Assembly (NCBI RefSeq): GCF_002926165.1
Contig: NZ_MAGP01000123.1
Span: forward strand, 1-54,605
Source of the DNA: Micromonospora chalcea
GTDB taxonomy: Bacteria > Actinomycetota > Actinomycetes > Mycobacteriales > Micromonosporaceae
Direction: 5' to 3'
DNA: 54,605 bases
Part shown: positions 1 through 7,494 of the stretch, piece after piece
Position numbering within the stretch: position 1 is the stretch's first letter
Layout of the letters: each line of letters starts with the position of its first letter
Made by a program: the position numbers and the translations under genes
Notes under the pieces: model-generated
What the model saw: the letters and a program-made list of their open reading frames with translations, nothing else
Told to the model about the DNA's origin: nothing
Database searches by the model: none

Positions 1-240
1 GAGCGGATCGCCCGAGGGCTGGGCCTGGCGGCGCTGCACGTGACGGTCCGCGACGGGCTGGGGCTGGACCGCTTCTACAAGCGCCTCGGCTACCGCGAGA
101 TCGGCCGCCTCCCCGCCGCGCTGCGCTGCACCTGGCCCGGGAGCATCCGGACGCCGGTGGCGGTCGCGCGGTTGCCGTACACGTCGGTGACCCGGATCGT
201 GTACGGGCCGGGGCCGGCGCCGGAATCGATCAGCCAGTAG
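1..240 (+). CDS. GNAT-type acetyltransferase, C-terminal fragment (5' end outside window)
   Basis: An open frame enters from the left edge. Its first residues (LHVTVRDGLGLDRFYKRLGY, then REIGRLP) match the last strand-helix of GNAT N-acetyltransferases, where the GxxxFYxxxGY segment closes the acetyl-CoA fold. The family acetylates small amines or protein N-termini; the substrate cannot be inferred here. The frame stops at 238-240, deep inside the convergent expansin-like gene, giving about 150 bp of 3' overlap. GNAT folds usually end soon after the REIG motif, so roughly the last 40 residues look like run-on sequence. The true end may therefore be earlier if the assembly has a frameshift. 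Confidence 0.55.
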   Translation, partial: ERIARGLGLAALHVTVRDGLGLDRFYKRLGYREIGRLPAALRCTWPGSIRTPVAVARLPYTSVTRIVYGPGPAPESISQ

Positions 241-926
241 TTGTAGTCCTGCCGCTGGGCCGCCCGCCACGATCCGTTCTGCCGGACCTCGACCGAGCGC
301 AGCGGGTTGCCGTGGTCACCGACCAGGACGGCGAACCACCACTGCGACGAGCCCTCCTTCATGCGGAAGGTGAGCGGCCCGGGCAGCGGCGGGTTCACCA
401 CGGCCCGGTAGCTGACCTTCACCACGCCCTGCACCGGGTCGGCGATCCGGGCGAACGCTTCCGCGGACAGGTCGAGGTGGCCGGGGGCGCACTCCGGGCA
501 CTGGTCCATGACGAGCACCCGGACCGTGCCGCGCGGACCGGTGACGTCGAGGAACCCGCCGCAGGAGGCGCCGGCCGCGTACTCGCCCGGGCCGAGCGCG
601 ACGTACATCCGGTTGGCCGGGGCGGCGGGGCGGGAGCAGTTGCCGCCGGCGCCCGCGGAGTCGTAGAAGGTGGCCTTGCCGCTGCGGGTCGTCCCACCGA
701 CGGGCGGAGCGGCGCCGAGTGGACCCGTCGCCAGGACCGGGACGCCGGCGGGTGGAGGCGGGGCCGCGCAGGCGGGGGCGGCGCCGCCGCGTACCGCGAG
801 GGCGACAGCGACCGCCGCCGCGACGGTGACCAGACCGGCGGCGGCGAGCCGGCGACGGCGCGTGGCGGCACGGCTGGCGGGCGCGTGGTCGTCGGTCGGC
901 GGGTGGGGTACGGTGCCGTCGGTCAC
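90..926 (-). CDS. Membrane-anchored expansin-like protein (RlpA-type DPBB plus C-terminal wall-binding domain)
   Basis: 278 aa, GTG start. Residues 20-26 are basic, followed by a hydrophobic segment (27-45) that is either an uncleaved anchor or a long signal peptide. A Pro/Ala-rich linker leads to a double-psi beta-barrel at about 80-175 (SGKATFYDS, then MDQCPEC and HLDLSAEAF), the usual layout of bacterial expansins with the conserved Asp at 141. A C-terminal sandwich (about 180-265) carries the aromatic motifs SSQWWFAV and YNYW that form the cellulose/wall-binding face in EXLX1-type proteins. Bacterial expansins loosen polysaccharide networks without hydrolysis. Length fits the family. No glycoside hydrolase is adjacent, but the window also encodes a GH12-CBM2 cellulase at 42539. 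Confidence 0.85.
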   Translation of the reverse strand: MTDGTVPHPPTDDHAPASRAATRRRRLAAAGLVTVAAAVAVALAVRGGAAPACAAPPPPAGVPVLATGPLGAAPPVGGTTRSGKATFYDSAGAGGNCSRPAAPANRMYVALGPGEYAAGASCGGFLDVTGPRGTVRVLVMDQCPECAPGHLDLSAEAFARIADPVQGVVKVSYRAVVNPPLPGPLTFRMKEGSSQWWFAVLVGDHGNPLRSVEVRQNGSWRAAQRQDYNYWLIDSGAGPGPYTIRVTDVYGNRATATGVRMLPGQVQRSAAGRRPISR

Positions 927-997
927 GCCGGTCGATGCTGCCGGACCGGCGTGCCGCCGGACAAGCGCGCTAAGCGAAAGCTAAACCGGCGCGGCGG

Positions 998-1297
998 CTA
1001 GTACGGCCGGACCGCGCCGGCGGTGGCGACGATGCCGGCCAGCTCGTCGGCGAGGTCGGGGCGTCCGCGCAGCGAGTCCTCCAGGCGGACGCGCCACACT
1101 CCGGTCTCGACCGGGATCCGTTCGTCGCCGGACCAACGGACCCGGTCGCGGGTCTCGTCGAGGGCCGCCCATGTGGCGGGGCCGAGCAGGTCGCCGAGTA
1201 CACGGTAGAGCCAGCGGAACAGTTCCTCGTCGTGGATCGACGCGCCGATGACGCGGGCCGCGTCCCACGCCACCCGGGGCTGGTGGATAACCTGCAT
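998..1297 (-). CDS. Small conserved-looking protein of unknown function
   Basis: 99 aa, ATG start preceded by GAGGAG at 6-nt spacing, which supports a real gene and this start. The protein is soluble, with no signal peptide or membrane segment, and mixes acidic and basic residues evenly (HDEELFRWLYRVLGDLLG, then RPDLADELAGIV). I do not recognise a domain. Upstream lies the LCP gene on the opposite strand, sharing a 165-bp divergent intergenic region. Codon use matches its neighbours. Confidence 0.6.
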   Translation of the reverse strand: MQVIHQPRVAWDAARVIGASIHDEELFRWLYRVLGDLLGPATWAALDETRDRVRWSGDERIPVETGVWRVRLEDSLRGRPDLADELAGIVATAGAVRPY

Positions 1298-1450
1298 CTC
1301 GACTCCTCGGTCGACCTGGCTGCCCCACCATCATCGATCCGTGACGCTCCTCACGGCAAGGCCCGGCACGCCGGTCGTGCGGCTCGCCGACCGGTGCCGA
1401 GGCCCACCGCCTGCCGTCCGAGGGTCCCCCCGCGGCGCAGCGCGAATCAG

Positions 1451-1456
1451 TAGCAT
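1451..1456 (+). promoter_or_regulatory. -10 hexamer TAGCAT of a leaderless promoter (LCP gene)
   Basis: TAGCAT fits the actinobacterial TANNNT -10 element and ends exactly 6 nt before the ATG at 1463. No Shine-Dalgarno sequence precedes the ATG, so the transcript probably begins at or next to it. No good -35 match is visible. Confidence 0.5.
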
Positions 1457-1462
1457 CGCAGC

Positions 1463-2530
1463 ATGTCAGATCGCCATCAGCTCGCCGATTCCGACGCCCG
1501 CTCCGGGGTCTCCGATGTGGAGGCGGGCGAGCCGGTGCGGGAGAAGGCGCCGCGCCGTCGCCGGGGCCGCCGGATCGCCCTGATCGTGCTGCTCGTGATG
1601 GTGCTGCTCGCCGGCGGGGGCGCGCTGGCCGGCGGCCTGTACTACCGCTCCGTCGACAAGTCGATCGAACGGGTCGACGCCTTCGAGGGCGTACCGGAGG
1701 AGTCGCGCCCGCAGGTCGAGGTCAAGGGCGCCATGAACATCATGATCCTGGGCAGCGACTCCCGCGACCCGGAGAGCACCGGCGGTTCGCGCAGCGACAC
1801 GATCATCCTGGCCCACCTGCCGAAGGACCGGTCGAGCGCCCAGCTCATCTCGATCCCGCGGGACACCTGGACGGCCGTCCCGAAGTCGAAGGAGGGTCGC
1901 GGCGGTCGCGACGCGAAGATCAATGCCGCGTACGCCTGGGGCGGTGTGCCGCTGATGGTGCAGACGGTGGAGAAGTTCAGCGGCGTACGGGTGGACAACG
2001 TGGCGATGGTGGACTTCGCCGGCTTCAAGGAGATCATCGACGCGCTGGGCGGTGTCGAGATCGACGTGGAGAAGGGGTTCACCACGAACTACTCGCTGAT
2101 CGGCACGCGGACGTTCAAGAAGGGCCGCCAGACCATGGACGGCGCCGCCGCGCTCGACTACGCGCGGGAACGGCACGCCTTCCCCGACGGCGACTTCGCC
2201 CGCATCCGGCACCAGCAGCAGGTGATCAAGGCCATTCTGGACAAGGCCGCCTCGGGCGGGGTGATGACCAACCCGGCGAAGCTGAACTCGTTCGTCCGCG
2301 CCACGTCGAACTCGGTGGCCGTCGACAAATCACTGTCTCTGGTGGACCTCGCGATGGAGATGCGTGGCCTGCGCAGCGGCAATCTGACGTTCTTCACCTG
2401 CCCGGTGAAGGGGACCGGCCGGGTCGGCAGCGAGAGCGTCGTGTTCCCGGATCCGGCGCGCGCGAAGACGCTGTTCGACGCGGTCCGCCGCGACTCGGTC
2501 CCGGAGATTCTCGCCGTCAGCGGAAAGTAG
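1463..2530 (+). CDS. LCP family (LytR-CpsA-Psr) glycopolymer transferase
   Basis: 355 aa. A short cytoplasmic N-terminus ending in an Arg-rich stop-transfer run precedes one membrane helix (38-60); the rest is extracytoplasmic. The LCP domain follows at about 90-285 with its hallmark motifs: ILGSDSRD (95-102), SDTIIL, LISIPRDTW (128-136) with the catalytic-site Arg, and later DYARERH and DFARIRHQQQ. LCP proteins move lipid-linked glycopolymers onto peptidoglycan or arabinogalactan-type acceptors. Sitting at the head of a rhamnose polysaccharide locus, it is the likely attachment enzyme for that polymer. The start is set by the leaderless -10 box and the adjacent hydrophobic segment. Confidence 0.9.
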   Translation: MSDRHQLADSDARSGVSDVEAGEPVREKAPRRRRGRRIALIVLLVMVLLAGGGALAGGLYYRSVDKSIERVDAFEGVPEESRPQVEVKGAMNIMILGSDSRDPESTGGSRSDTIILAHLPKDRSSAQLISIPRDTWTAVPKSKEGRGGRDAKINAAYAWGGVPLMVQTVEKFSGVRVDNVAMVDFAGFKEIIDALGGVEIDVEKGFTTNYSLIGTRTFKKGRQTMDGAAALDYARERHAFPDGDFARIRHQQQVIKAILDKAASGGVMTNPAKLNSFVRATSNSVAVDKSLSLVDLAMEMRGLRSGNLTFFTCPVKGTGRVGSESVVFPDPARAKTLFDAVRRDSVPEILAVSGK

Positions 2531-2639
2531 GACGTCGATCTGCCATGCCGGTGGTGGCGGCGCGGCGGGGCCGCTCGTATCCTGCGATCGTCGTCGGTCT
2601 CCGCATCCGGGCCGGCGGCGTCACGGGGGAGGATCGACA

Positions 2640-4082
2640 ATGCCACGCCTTCCGGCGTTCGAGCATCCGGCCGCGCCGTCGAACGATCCGCCGATGAACA
2701 GCGGCCTGGACACGACAACGGTCCTGCCCTACGCCGGGTCGCGGGCGTCGACGCGTACCCGATGGGTGCGCGCGTGGATGGTGACCGCGCCCATCGACGT
2801 GGCGGCGCTGCTCGCGCCGCTGCTGCTGACCCAGAACTACTGGCGCGGCACGCTGGCCAACGCGGCCCTGACGGTGGGCTTCTTCGCGGCGGGCGGACTG
2901 TACCGGCCGCGCCGGCACATCAGCATCCTGGACGAGCTGCCGAGCCTCGGCGGGCGGCTGCTGGCCTCCGGCGCGGTGGTGGCGATCATCGCGGCGCTGC
3001 GGCACGACTCGGTGCCGCACGTGAGCGGCTTCGTCCAGGGCGTCGCGTTCTCCGCCGGCCTGGTGATCGTCGGGCGCGCGCTGAACAGCCGGCTCGTCCT
3101 GCTGGCCCGTAAGCGCCGGTGGGTGGAGCGCAACACCATCGTCATCGGCGGCGGTCCGATCGGCGGGGAGCTGGCCCGGCTGCTGCGCCGCCACCCGCAG
3201 TACGGGCTGCGGTTCGTCGGCGCGGTGGACGCCCCGTCGAGGCCCCGCATGGGGGCGTTGCCGCTGATCGGCACGATCGACGACCTGGAGAAGCTCACCG
3301 ACATGCTGGAGTGCGAGGTCCTGGTCATCGCCGACCCGGACTGCTCCGAGTCGGAGCTGATGGAGTCGCTGCTGCGTCCGGCCAGCTCGCGGTGTGACCT
3401 GTGGGCGGTGCCCCGGCTGTGGGGCTCGCGGTCGCAGGGCGGCTACCCCGACCACATCGGCGCCATTCCGATCGTCAAGATCGGCGACACCACGCTCACC
3501 GGCCCCCGGTGGCGGCTCAAGCGGGCCTCGGACGTGGTCTTCGCGGTGACCGCGCTGGTGGTGCTGAGCCCGCTGCTGCTGCTCTGCGCCCTCGCCACGT
3601 TCCTCGACGGCGGCCGGGGCGTGTTCTTCCGGCAGGAGCGCATCGGCCGGTTCGGCAAGCCGTTCCACGTCATCAAGTTCCGGTCGATGCGCCCGGAGGA
3701 CGAACACGAGTCGCAGACGACCTGGTCCATCGCCCACGATCAGCGGGTCGGGCCGATCGGGCGGTTCATGCGGCGCACCTCGCTGGACGAGCTGCCGCAA
3801 CTGTGGAACATCCTGCGCGGTGAGATGAGCGTGGTGGGGCCCCGCCCGGAGCGGCCGTACTTCGTGGAGAAGTTCTCGGTGGAGTACCCGACCTACGCGA
3901 TGCGGCACCGCGTACCGGTCGGGCTCACCGGGCTGGCGCAGGTCAGCGGCCTGCGCGGGGACACGCCGATCTCGGACCGGGCGCGGTTCGACAACTACTA
4001 CGTCGAGAACTGGTCGCTCTGGCTCGACATCAAGATCGTGCTGCGTACCGTCAGCGAGGTGTTCCGGGGCGGTGGAGGCTGA
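2640..4082 (+). CDS. Polyprenyl-phosphate sugar transferase (initiating glycosyl-phosphotransferase, WbaP/CpsE type)
   Basis: 480 aa. The ATG follows GGGGGAGG at good spacing, so this start is kept although a second Met occurs at residue 19. Membrane helices lie at about 45-65, 72-88, 105-122 and 133-150. A Rossmann-like CoA-binding domain follows (VIGGGPIGGE, 168-177). A further helix near 300 leads into the bacterial sugar transferase catalytic domain (FFRQERIGRFGKPFHVIKF, then RRTSLDELPQLWNIL and MSVVGPRPE). The enzyme transfers a sugar-1-phosphate from a nucleotide sugar to undecaprenyl phosphate, the first committed step of repeat-unit assembly. Its 3' end overlaps the convergent rmlD by 32 bp. 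Confidence 0.92.
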   Translation: MPRLPAFEHPAAPSNDPPMNSGLDTTTVLPYAGSRASTRTRWVRAWMVTAPIDVAALLAPLLLTQNYWRGTLANAALTVGFFAAGGLYRPRRHISILDELPSLGGRLLASGAVVAIIAALRHDSVPHVSGFVQGVAFSAGLVIVGRALNSRLVLLARKRRWVERNTIVIGGGPIGGELARLLRRHPQYGLRFVGAVDAPSRPRMGALPLIGTIDDLEKLTDMLECEVLVIADPDCSESELMESLLRPASSRCDLWAVPRLWGSRSQGGYPDHIGAIPIVKIGDTTLTGPRWRLKRASDVVFAVTALVVLSPLLLLCALATFLDGGRGVFFRQERIGRFGKPFHVIKFRSMRPEDEHESQTTWSIAHDQRVGPIGRFMRRTSLDELPQLWNILRGEMSVVGPRPERPYFVEKFSVEYPTYAMRHRVPVGLTGLAQVSGLRGDTPISDRARFDNYYVENWSLWLDIKIVLRTVSEVFRGGGG

Positions 4083-4929
4083 GCGCCTCGGCCAGGTCGG
4101 CGTACCAGTCCCCCGGCGGCGGCAGCTTCGCCGCGGCCCACCGGCCGTGCGCGAGCACGCTGTAGCGGGGACGCCGCGCCGGGCGCGGGAAACTGTCGCT
4201 CGTGGTGGGCCGGATCCGGTCCGGGTCCAGGCCGCGCAGGGCGAACACGGCGCGGGCCAGGCCGTACCAGGTGGTCTCGCCGGCGGCGGTGCCGTGGTAC
4301 GTCCCGGGCGCCGCGTCGCCGGCCAGCGCCGCGTCGGCGAGCGCCACGAGCCGCTCCGCGAGACGGTACGACCAGGTGGGCTGCCCGCGCTGGTCGTCCA
4401 CCACGTCGAGCCGGTCGCGTTCGGCGGCCAGCCGCAGCATCGTGGTGACGAAGTTGCGGCCGTGGGTGGCGTAGAGCCAGGCGGTACGCACCACGTACCC
4501 GGTCTCGGGCAGCAGCCGGGCCACCGCAAGCTCCCCGGCGAGCTTGCCGCGCCCGTACGCGTTGACCGGGCCGGTCGGGGCGTCCTCCGGGTACGGCTCG
4601 ACCGCGTCCCCGGCGAACACGTAGTCGGTGGAGACGTGCACCAGGCGCGCGCCGGACCCGGCGCAGGCGTGGGCCAGGTGGGCGACCGCGTCGCCGTTGA
4701 CAGCCGTGGCGTCCGCCTCGCGGGTCTCCGCGCCGTCCACGTCGGTCCACGCTGCGGCGTTGAGCACCACGTCGTGCCCGCTCACCGCGTCCCGGACGGC
4801 GTGGGCGTCGGTGACGTCGAGGCCGGCGCGGGTGGCGGCGGTGACCGACAGGTCCGGCCGGGTCCGCAGCACGGCGAGCAGGTCCCGCCCCAGCATGCCG
4901 CCCGCGCCGGTGACGAGCACCCGGGTCAC
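4051..4929 (-). CDS. rmlD: dTDP-4-dehydrorhamnose reductase
   Basis: 292 aa from the GTG at 4929, whose GTGA overlaps the rmlB stop by 4 bp. An ATG 30 nt upstream is in frame but would place ten non-conserved residues before the Rossmann start VLVTGAGGMLG. The protein is an extended SDR: glycine-rich NADPH loop, HVSTDYVF, active-site YGRGK, then RTAWLY and QRGQPTW. It catalyses the last step to dTDP-L-rhamnose. It is translated with rmlB, and with rmlA-rmlC on the other side of the divergent promoter it completes the pathway. Confidence 0.95.
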   Translation of the reverse strand: MTRVLVTGAGGMLGRDLLAVLRTRPDLSVTAATRAGLDVTDAHAVRDAVSGHDVVLNAAAWTDVDGAETREADATAVNGDAVAHLAHACAGSGARLVHVSTDYVFAGDAVEPYPEDAPTGPVNAYGRGKLAGELAVARLLPETGYVVRTAWLYATHGRNFVTTMLRLAAERDRLDVVDDQRGQPTWSYRLAERLVALADAALAGDAAPGTYHGTAAGETTWYGLARAVFALRGLDPDRIRPTTSDSFPRPARRPRYSVLAHGRWAAAKLPPPGDWYADLAEALSLHRPGTPR

Positions 4930-5927
4930 CGGCGGCCGGCCGTCTTCAGCGGTTCCCACCAGGCCCGGTTGTCCCGGTACCAGCGCACGGTCTCGGCCAG
5001 CCCCCGGTCGAGGTCGATGGTCGGGGCGTACCCCAGCTCGTCGCTGATCTTGCTGATGTCCAGCGAGTAGCGGCGGTCGTGGCCCTTGCGGTCGGTGACC
5101 GGGACGACCCGGTCCCAGCCGGCGTCGCAGGCGGCCAGGAGCCGCTCGGTGAGCTGCCTGTTGGTCAGCTCGGTGCCGCCGCCGATGTGGTAGACCTCGC
5201 CGGTCCGCCCCTTCTCCTGGACCATCGCCACGCCCCGGCAGTGGTCGTGCACGTGCAGCCAGTCCCGCACGTTGCCGCCGTCGCCGTAGAGCGGCACGGT
5301 GCCGCCGTCGAGCAGGTTCGTCACGAACAGCGGGACGACCTTCTCCGGGTACTGGTACGGCCCGTAGTTGTTGGAGCAGCGCGTGACCACCACGTCCAGG
5401 CCGTGGGTGCGGTGGTAGGCCAGCGCCAGCAGGTCGGACCCGGCCTTCGAGGCGGAGTACGGCGAGTTCGGCGACAGCGGCCAGTCCTCCGTCCAGGAGC
5501 CGGAGTCGATCGAGCCGTACACCTCGTCGGTGGAGACGTGCACGAACCGGCCGGCGCCGTGGCGCAGCGCGGCGTCCAGCAGCGTCTGGGTGCCGAGCAC
5601 GTTCGTGGTGACGAACGGCGCCGCGCCGGTGATCGAGCGGTCCACGTGCGACTCGGCGGCGAAGTGGACGATCACGTCGTGGCCGGGCACCACCTCGTCG
5701 ACGAGCGCCGCGTCGCAGATGTCGCCGTGCACGAAGCGCAGGCGCGGGTCGTCGCGTACCGGGGCCAGGTTCGCCGGGTTGCCGGAGTAGGTGAGCTTGT
5801 CCAGCACGGTGAGCGCCGTGGGCGCCGTCGTGGGCACCCCGGCCGCGTCGCCGCCGGGCACGCCCAGCAGCATCCGCACGTACTCCGACCCGATGAAGCC
5901 GGCGCCGCCGGTGACGAGGATCCTCAC
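4926..5927 (-). CDS. rmlB: dTDP-glucose 4,6-dehydratase
   Basis: 333 aa, GTG start with no Shine-Dalgarno; TAGACT lies 9 nt ahead on the same strand. It begins with the NAD-binding VTGGAGFIGSEY motif, then FAAESHVDRSI, HVSTDEVYGS, active-site SPYSASKAGSD and RCSNNYGPYQ, all diagnostic of RmlB. It converts dTDP-glucose to dTDP-4-keto-6-deoxyglucose. Length is typical. It is followed by rmlD with a 4-bp overlap and is divergent from rmlA across 86 bp, so the two half-operons can be co-regulated. Confidence 0.97.
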   Translation of the reverse strand: MRILVTGGAGFIGSEYVRMLLGVPGGDAAGVPTTAPTALTVLDKLTYSGNPANLAPVRDDPRLRFVHGDICDAALVDEVVPGHDVIVHFAAESHVDRSITGAAPFVTTNVLGTQTLLDAALRHGAGRFVHVSTDEVYGSIDSGSWTEDWPLSPNSPYSASKAGSDLLALAYHRTHGLDVVVTRCSNNYGPYQYPEKVVPLFVTNLLDGGTVPLYGDGGNVRDWLHVHDHCRGVAMVQEKGRTGEVYHIGGGTELTNRQLTERLLAACDAGWDRVVPVTDRKGHDRRYSLDISKISDELGYAPTIDLDRGLAETVRWYRDNRAWWEPLKTAGRR

Positions 5928-6013
5928 GGGTGGAGGAGTCTACGCCGTACCCGCAGCGCAGGCGGGACGTCGACGGGCCACGGTGGTGACGGCGTCACGG
6001 GTAGTCTCCGCGA
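5928..6013. promoter_or_regulatory. Divergent rmlB/rmlA promoter region with palindrome
   Basis: This 86-bp gap carries TAGTCT at 6002-6007, 6 nt before the rmlA GTG, and on the minus strand TAGACT (5942-5937), 9 nt before the rmlB GTG. Neither gene has a Shine-Dalgarno sequence. GTGACGGCGTCAC at 5986-5998 is a perfect inverted repeat (5-bp arms, 3-nt centre) just upstream of the rmlA -10 and is a candidate operator. The regulator is unknown. Confidence 0.5.
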
Positions 6014-6895
6014 GTGCGTGGAATCCTTCTCGCCGGCGGCACCGGGTCCCGGTTGTGGCCGATCACCCGGGCCGTCTCCAAGCAGCTGATGCCGGTGTTC
6101 GACAAGCCGATGGTCTACTACCCGCTCTCCACTCTGGTGATGGCCGGCGTGCGGGAGATCCTGGTGGTGACCACTCCGGAGGACCGCGCCCAGTTCGAGC
6201 GGCTGCTCGGCGACGGCAGCCAGTGGGGGCTGCGGCTGGCGTACGCCGAACAGCCCCGTCCGGAGGGCATCGCGCAGGCGCTGGTGCTCGGCGCGGACTT
6301 CATCGGCGACGAGTCGGTGGCGCTGATCCTCGGCGACAACATCTTCCACGGCGTCGGGCTCGGCCGGCAGCTCGCCCAGCACGGCGAACCGGCGGGCGGC
6401 CGGGTCTTCGCGTACCCGGTGGCGAACCCGCAGGCGTACGGCGTGGTCGAGTTCGACGCCGACGGCCGGGTGCTCTCGATCGAGGAGAAGCCGGCCCGTC
6501 CCCGGTCCCGGTACGCGGTGCCCGGCCTCTACTTCTACGACAACCGGGCGGTCGACATCGCCCGCAAGCTGACGCCGAGCGCGCGCGGCGAGCTGGAGAT
6601 CACGGCGGTCAACGAGACGTACCGGGCGTGGGGCGAGCTGACCGTGACGGTCCTCGACCGGGGCACGGCGTGGCTGGACACCGGCACGTTCACCTCGATG
6701 ATGCAGGCCGCGGAGTTCGTCCGGGTGATCGAGGAGCGCCAGGGCATGAAGATCGGCTGCGTCGAGGAGGTGGTCTGGCGGTCCGGGCTGATCGACGACG
6801 AGCGGCTGCGCGTGCTCGCCCATCCGCTGACCCGCAGCGGCTACGGCGAATACCTGCTGGGCCTGCTGGCCGAGCGGAGCGGGACCGAAGGATGA
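6014..6895 (+). CDS. rmlA: Glucose-1-phosphate thymidylyltransferase
   Basis: 293 aa, GTG start 6 nt after a TAGTCT -10 box, apparently leaderless. The nucleotidyltransferase signature GGTGSRLWPITRAVSKQLMP starts at residue 8, followed by DKPMVYYPLSTLV, ILGDNIFHG (metal/nucleotide site) and the sugar-binding EEKP and WLDTGT motifs. It makes dTDP-glucose from dTTP and glucose-1-phosphate, opening the rhamnose pathway. Its TGA overlaps the rmlC ATG, so the two are coupled. Length and motifs match the RmlA family closely. Confidence 0.96.
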   Translation: MRGILLAGGTGSRLWPITRAVSKQLMPVFDKPMVYYPLSTLVMAGVREILVVTTPEDRAQFERLLGDGSQWGLRLAYAEQPRPEGIAQALVLGADFIGDESVALILGDNIFHGVGLGRQLAQHGEPAGGRVFAYPVANPQAYGVVEFDADGRVLSIEEKPARPRSRYAVPGLYFYDNRAVDIARKLTPSARGELEITAVNETYRAWGELTVTVLDRGTAWLDTGTFTSMMQAAEFVRVIEERQGMKIGCVEEVVWRSGLIDDERLRVLAHPLTRSGYGEYLLGLLAERSGTEG

Positions 6896-7494
6896 AGATC
6901 CGGCCGCTGAGCATCGAGGGGGCGTGGGAGATCACGCCCCGGCAGCACGGCGACTCCCGCGGGTTGTTCATGGAGTGGTACCGGTTCGACCGGCTCGCCG
7001 AGGTGGTCGGGCGTCCGCTGCGGCTGGCCCAGGGCAACCTGTCCGTCTCCGCGCGGGGCGTGGTCCGCGGCATCCACTTCGCCGACGTCCCGCCCGGCCA
7101 GGCCAAGTACGTGACCTGCGTACGCGGGGCCGTGGTCGACCTGGTGGTGGACATCCGGGTGGGCTCGCCGACGTTCGGCCGGTGGGAGGCGGTGCGGCTG
7201 GACGACGTCGACCGGCGAGCCGTCTATCTCAGCGAGGGTCTGGGGCACGGTTTCTGCGCGCTGACCGACGACGCCACACTCAGCTATCTCTGCTCCACCA
7301 CCTACAACCCGGGCGCCGAGCACACGGTGCACCCTCTCGACCCGGACCTGGCGATCGACTGGCCGGCCGAGGCGCCGGTGCTGTCGGCCCGCGACGCCGC
7401 CGCGCCGAGCCTGGCCCACGCGCGTACGGCCGGGCTCCTGCCCGACTACCGCAGTACCCGCACCTGTGCCGCACCGTTCGGGGGCGACGAGTGA
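6892..7494 (+). CDS. rmlC: dTDP-4-dehydrorhamnose 3,5-epimerase
   Basis: 200 aa, ATG overlapping the rmlA stop. A cupin-fold epimerase: RGIHFADVPPGQAKYVTC carries the catalytic His of the canonical RGLHYQ motif, followed by GAVVDLVVDIR, GLGHGF and the LCSTTYNPGAEH region with the general-acid Tyr. It inverts C3 and C5 of dTDP-4-keto-6-deoxyglucose before RmlD reduction. The stop overlaps the GTG of the flippase gene, so supply of the sugar nucleotide and export of the glycan are translationally linked. Confidence 0.94.
   Translation: MKIRPLSIEGAWEITPRQHGDSRGLFMEWYRFDRLAEVVGRPLRLAQGNLSVSARGVVRGIHFADVPPGQAKYVTCVRGAVVDLVVDIRVGSPTFGRWEAVRLDDVDRRAVYLSEGLGHGFCALTDDATLSYLCSTTYNPGAEHTVHPLDPDLAIDWPAEAPVLSARDAAAPSLAHARTAGLLPDYRSTRTCAAPFGGDE

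Noticed and set aside
2517..4529. Long open frame on the minus strand across the sugar transferase and rmlD
   Set aside because: It is antisense to two genes with clear family motifs, has runs of Arg/Pro/His typical of shadow frames in G/C-rich DNA and shows no domain.
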